A stretch of 8,735 bases of DNA, from contig JAESTW010000875.1 of assembly GCA_016763395.1 (NCBI GenBank), positions 1-8,735 on the forward strand. Reading direction: 5' to 3'. Under the pieces are notes generated by a model that had not been told where the DNA came from, did not search any database, and saw only the letters and a list, made by a program, of their open reading frames with translations. Positions 7,785 through 8,735 of the stretch are shown piece by piece. A program made the position numbers and the translations under genes. Positions within the stretch are counted from its first letter, which is position 1. Each line of letters begins with the position of its first letter. Source of the stretch: Kofleriaceae bacterium (lineage in GTDB: Bacteria > Myxococcota_A > Polyangia > Haliangiales > Haliangiaceae).

Positions 7785-8543
7785 CTATGGTGCGGAGGGC
7801 ACAACCTTGAAATCATCGGAGATTTCGATTCCGCATTGGGCAAAGCGTGGCTGGTAGTCGCGTCCGATGCAACGGTCCAACACGTAGGCGTATTCGGCCC
7901 TAGAAATGAGCCCCCACTTTCTCTCTTCTTCGCTGATGGCGCTGTCGTCCGGCGCACAGGAATAACTCTCACGGATGTCCGATAGCATTGTGTCCAGGTT
8001 TGCCTCCAAGGTCGGCTTGAGCTCGGGCGACGCTTCCAGTAGCCAAGCCAGCAGTGTCCAACCAAAGTCGCGATGCCGGACTTCGTCGACCAAGATTCGG
8101 TCGAGTGCGGTTTTAGCGCTAGCAACTGTGCAGCCTTTTCGCATACGGTGGAAGAGTGGGACCGCAGCCGTCTCTCCCAGACAGAAGAAGCTCACAGCGA
8201 CCCTTAGCAGGTCCTCAAAGAGCTCATCGCTCATGCGCTCGAGGCCCAGTGTGTCTCTGTCCAAGTTCGGTGTCTCGGTTCCGCCGGCATCCACAAAGAC
8301 TTTGTGGCTGAGTTCTGCATGGGTAATTTCATCTTCAACAATTCGCAGTCCGTCACGAATTAGATCGGGCGAGGCGCCCACTTGAATTAGCCAGAGTGTG
8401 TAGTGGTGAGCCATGGCGGCAGAGCGGTATTCAGCTTCAACGCGCCGGAGCCATTCATTGGATATGCTTTCCATCGGCCAGATACTTACAACGGGCGAAG
8501 TCCGCGAACTACCAATTTCTTTGCAATAATCCAAAGTCGGCAT
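7785..8543 (-). CDS. Ferritin-like diiron four-helix-bundle protein
   Basis: A 252-residue soluble protein. It shows the ligand pattern of the ferritin/rubrerythrin/diiron-oxidase superfamily: a Glu in helix 1 (Glu36 or Glu38 in RVEAEYRSAAMAHH), EXXH in helix 2 (EITH, 72-75), a Glu in helix 3 (CLGE, Glu124) and EXXH in helix 4 (EVRH, 154-157). Spacing and helix patterns fit a bundle binding two metals. No rubredoxin Cys pairs are present, so it is not rubrerythrin, and no membrane segment is seen. The role could be metal-dependent oxidation, oxygen or peroxide handling, or a biosynthetic diiron oxygenase; the sequence does not choose. The start at 8543 (MPTLDYCKEI) has a GAGAG ribosome binding site 8 bases away; the ATG at 8474 has none but sits closer to the first helix. 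The first ~30 residues lack a clear fold. It converges on gcvP and starts 16 bp from an oppositely oriented ORF. Confidence 0.82.
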   Translation of the reverse strand: MPTLDYCKEIGSSRTSPVVSIWPMESISNEWLRRVEAEYRSAAMAHHYTLWLIQVGASPDLIRDGLRIVEDEITHAELSHKVFVDAGGTETPNLDRDTLGLERMSDELFEDLLRVAVSFFCLGETAAVPLFHRMRKGCTVASAKTALDRILVDEVRHRDFGWTLLAWLLEASPELKPTLEANLDTMLSDIRESYSCAPDDSAISEEERKWGLISRAEYAYVLDRCIGRDYQPRFAQCGIEISDDFKVVPSAP

Positions 8544-8559
8544 ACGTTGATCTCTCTAC

Positions 8560-8664
8560 ATGCCCAGAGCCCGCAAATTTTTCTTCGTCTTGGGGATTGT
8601 GGGCGCAATTGTGGCCGGATGCTCGTCCGCGGCGCCAAGCGGCGCGTGCCCAGCTTTCTCATGA
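8560..8664 (+). CDS. Very short lipoprotein ORF, possibly truncated or frameshifted
   Basis: ATG at 8560 begins MPRARKFFFVLGIVGAIVAG, followed by Cys21: a basic n-region (Arg3, Arg5, Lys6), an uninterrupted hydrophobic core and lipobox VAGC, all as in a lipoprotein signal peptide. It then reads CSSAAPSGACPAFS and stops at TGA (8662-8664), so the mature part would be only 14 residues. Either it is a genuine tiny lipoprotein, or a longer lipoprotein broken by a frameshift or sequencing error, since two other + frames stay open to the window end. No Shine-Dalgarno sequence precedes the ATG; the bases there are the reverse complement of the ferritin-like gene's own binding site. A promoter would have to lie inside that gene's 5' part; AATAAT (8525-8530) is a possible -10. 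It is too short for confident calling. Confidence 0.4.
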   Translation: MPRARKFFFVLGIVGAIVAGCSSAAPSGACPAFS

Positions 8665-8735
8665 GGCGAGGCTTAACGATAGCGTTCGAGTACCAGTGTC
8701 GACTGCTCTTTGCGCCACTCACATCGCTCGAAGCG
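8661..8735 (+). CDS. Start of a possible downstream ORF, cut by the window end
   Basis: An ATG at 8661 overlaps the stop of the short lipoprotein ORF by four bases (ATGA), a common arrangement for coupled genes. The frame reads MRRGLTIAFEYQCRLLFAPL and stays open for 25 codons to the window edge. The N-terminus is basic, but nothing identifies a family. A third + frame (from about 8645, RAQLSHEARLNDSVRVPVST) is also open to the edge and could equally be the true continuation of the lipoprotein after a frameshift. Confidence 0.2.
   Translation, partial: MRRGLTIAFEYQCRLLFAPLTSLEA

Noticed and set aside
8486..8722. - strand ORF of 78 codons upstream of the ferritin-like gene
   Set aside because: Its sequence is Arg-rich with no domain, it overlaps the ferritin-like gene's 5' end in another frame, and it is antisense to the lipoprotein signal peptide.

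Overview
The window reads like ordinary bacterial chromosome from a Gram-negative organism. The signs are a beta-barrel-type surface protein with an Asp-rich leader segment, one or two lipoproteins with lipoboxes, and scattered single genes and short operons. The large duplicated sulfite/nitrite reductase, its small uncharacterised partner and the Cys-containing lipoprotein recall Myxococcota or related former Deltaproteobacteria. That placement rests on remembered family resemblance, not a search. No tRNA, rRNA, CRISPR array, insertion sequence or phage gene was seen.

Left part (1-1185): a 5'-truncated + strand gene for a probable outer-membrane beta-barrel protein opens inside an 18-Asp run encoded by a 9-bp tandem repeat and ends at 880. 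About 300 bp of non-coding DNA follow, holding two pairs of 11-bp direct repeats and weak promoter-like hexamers. They lead into a two-gene operon (1225-4058): a large siroheme/4Fe-4S sulfite or nitrite reductase whose stop overlaps the start of a 190-residue unknown protein (TAATG). The overlap implies translational coupling and a shared role in sulfite or nitrite reduction.

Middle (4059-4864): a gap of about 290 bp ends in a perfect 8-bp inverted repeat between convergent transcripts. Next comes a small Cys-containing lipoprotein on the - strand (4352-4681). It is divergent from gcvP, and the region between them holds nested inverted repeats. These could be an RNA leader or an operator for gcvP, and do not look like the known glycine riboswitch.

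Right part (4865-8735): gcvP encodes a full-length single-chain glycine decarboxylase (P-protein) with the PLP-lysine motif intact, but gcvT and gcvH are not beside it. It converges on a - strand gene for a ferritin-like diiron protein with two EXXH motifs. Only 16 bp before that gene's start, a short + strand ORF begins with a convincing lipoprotein signal peptide and stops after 34 codons. A second frame overlaps its stop (ATGA) and runs off the window.

Apart from the reductase pair, the genes do not form one pathway. The most interesting points are the reductase-coupled unknown protein, the second cysteine set in the reductase, the gcvP upstream structure, the opposite-charge runs in the barrel protein, and the tiny lipoprotein at the right edge.
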